Shown: in pieces, positions 62,933-64,000 of the stretch
Layout of the letters: every line of letters starts with the position of its first letter
Numbering within the stretch: the first letter of the stretch is position 1
Origin: Amycolatopsis sp. NBC_01480
GTDB lineage: Bacteria > Actinomycetota > Actinomycetes > Mycobacteriales > Pseudonocardiaceae
NCBI RefSeq assembly: GCF_036227205.1
Contig: NZ_CP109442.1
Location: 6,572,001-6,636,000 of the forward strand
DNA length: 64,000 nucleotides
Direction: 5' to 3'
Program-made: the position numbers and the translations under genes
Notes under the pieces: generated by a model
What the model was told of the DNA's origin: nothing
What the model saw: the letters and a program-made list of their open reading frames with translations, nothing else
The model's database searches: none

Positions 62933-63268
62933 ATGACCGTCCTTCGCTCCATCCTGCTCTTCCTCGCCGCCGCGGTGCTGGAGATCGGCGGCGCCTGGCT
63001 GATCTGGCAGGGCGTGCGCGAACATCGTGGCTGGGCCTGGATCGGCGGCGGCATCGTGGCGCTCGGGCTCTACGGATTCGTGGCCACCCTCCAGCCGGAC
63101 GCCCATTTCGGCCGCATCCTCGCCGCGTACGGCGGGATCTTCGTGGCCGGCTCCCTCGCCTGGGGCATGGTCGCCGACGGCTACCGTCCCGACCGCTTCG
63201 ACGTGATCGGCGCACTGCTCTGCCTCGCGGGCGTCGCGGTGATCATGTACGCCCCGCGAACCGGGTAA
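62933..63268 (+). CDS. YnfA/UPF0060-family membrane protein
   Basis: 111 residues, four membrane helices: [60 protein letters not shown] and [20 protein letters not shown]. The A(V)[11 protein letters not shown] and [15 protein letters not shown] motifs identify YnfA; distant SMR-type transporter fold. Starts one base after the previous stop. Confidence 0.92.
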   Translation: MTVLRSILLFLAAAVLEIGGAWLIWQGVREHRGWAWIGGGIVALGLYGFVATLQPDAHFGRILAAYGGIFVAGSLAWGMVADGYRPDRFDVIGALLCLAGVAVIMYAPRTG

Positions 63269-63297
63269 CGTTCGCGGAACGGGCACGATAAAGGGGC

Positions 63298-64000
63298 GTG
63301 ATCGAACCGGATTTCCCCGCTCCGCCGCCCGCAGCTCCCGCGAAACGGCGGTTTTCGCCGCTGCTGGCCCTCTTCCTGGTGGTGCTCGTCGCCGGGGCGT
63401 TGCTCGCCGGGTTCGGCCTGGTGCAGGTGCTGAGCTATCGGACGATCGCCGTGCCGGGCGGCTCGATGGGGCCGACCGTGCCGGCCGGAACCTCGGTGGT
63501 CTACCGGCTGCGCGAGGGCGAGGAAATCCGCCGGGGCGACCTGGTCGTCTTCGAGGCTGATCAGTTCACCGGCCGCCCGGGCGTCCGGCTCGTCAAGCGG
63601 GTCATCGCGGTCGGTGGCGACACGGTGGAGTGCTGTGACGCGCAGCAGCGGATCGAAGAGAACGGCAAGCCGGTCGCCGAGCCGTATCTCGACCCGGCCG
63701 TGCCGCCGGAGCGCGGGGCCTTGCGGTTCAAGGCGACCGTCCCGGCCGGGTCGGTCTTCGTCGCGGGGGACACCCGGGACAACTCCAACGATTCCCGGAT
63801 GTACACGGATCAGTTCGGCGGCGGCGCCGTCCCGCTGTCCAAGGTGGACGGTGTGATCGTGGCCAAGGGCAGCCTGTTCTGGTCCGAGACCTTGAAACCC
63901 ACCACGGCGTTCACCGACGCCGGGCTGCCCGGTGCGGCCACTGAGGACAGTGGACCGGTGACCGCCCGGCTCACTTTCGCCGGGGGAGTGCTGCTGTTCC
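63298..64000 (+). CDS. lepB: Signal peptidase I (partial, runs past window end)
   Basis: S26 peptidase that removes signal peptides outside the membrane. The frame is open to base 64,000 (234 codons). It starts at a GTG with AAGGGG; the Pro-rich N-tail is followed by one membrane helix (about 21-43) and nucleophile Ser56 in VPGGSMGPTVP. General base Lys100 is in VKRVIAVGGD, and box E reads GDTRDNSNDSR (Thr where Asn is usual). Both catalytic residues are present. The C-terminus and stop lie outside. Confidence 0.9.
   Translation, partial: MIEPDFPAPPPAAPAKRRFSPLLALFLVVLVAGALLAGFGLVQVLSYRTIAVPGGSMGPTVPAGTSVVYRLREGEEIRRGDLVVFEADQFTGRPGVRLVKRVIAVGGDTVECCDAQQRIEENGKPVAEPYLDPAVPPERGALRFKATVPAGSVFVAGDTRDNSNDSRMYTDQFGGGAVPLSKVDGVIVAKGSLFWSETLKPTTAFTDAGLPGAATEDSGPVTARLTFAGGVLLF

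Overview
High-GC actinobacterial chromosome, most likely a Pseudonocardiales member close to Amycolatopsis. The grounds are codon usage strongly biased to G/C in third positions, many GTG starts, an RbpA gene, an OpcA/Zwf pentose-phosphate operon, a SufR-led SUF operon, an MptB-type mannosyltransferase, and a gene order over the first 36 kb that, from memory, matches the mycobacterial block pgk-tpi-secG ... pgl-opcA-zwf-tal-tkt / ctaB ... qor ... ABC transporter-mptB / sufR-B-D-C-S-U-T.

Bases 1-36,000 are conserved core. Lower glycolysis (pgk end, tpiA), secG and rbpA run on the + strand. An orphan histidine kinase and a GH25 muramidase follow. A six-gene minus-strand carbon operon (tkt, tal, pgi, zwf, opcA, pgl) is tightly coupled, mostly through 4-base overlaps. 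Heme A synthesis genes (ctaB at 14 kb, ctaA at 22-23 kb) bracket a HelD-like helicase, an FKBP lipoprotein, a decayed lacI/hydroxyacid-dehydrogenase pair, a quinone reductase, an ATP-grasp gene and a fatty-acid desaturase. At 23.3-25.8 kb two long palindromic repeats flank an AbiEi-like gene. The second repeat was split by an intact IS481-family element that made a 16-bp target duplication covering the palindrome centre. An mptB-ABC transporter operon then diverges from sufR-sufB-sufD-sufC-sufS-sufU-sufT, with a SufR-type operator lying on the sufR start codon.

Bases 36,000-64,000 are accessory: small enzyme/regulator pairs with visible operator palindromes (HxlR/NmrA, LysR/cysteine dioxygenase, MarR/hydrolase, TetR/GT39, ArsR/MFS), short-chain dehydrogenases, an amidase and a DUF72 protein. 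Three items stand out. First, a TROVE (Ro60-like) gene has a tRNA-like RNA candidate (YrlA-type Y RNA) just upstream. Second, an orphan DUF4157 (eCIS-core) protein carries a methyltransferase-like C-terminal domain. Third, a 64-residue repeat ORF is coupled on both sides between ABC transporter subunits. The window ends inside a type I signal peptidase gene.
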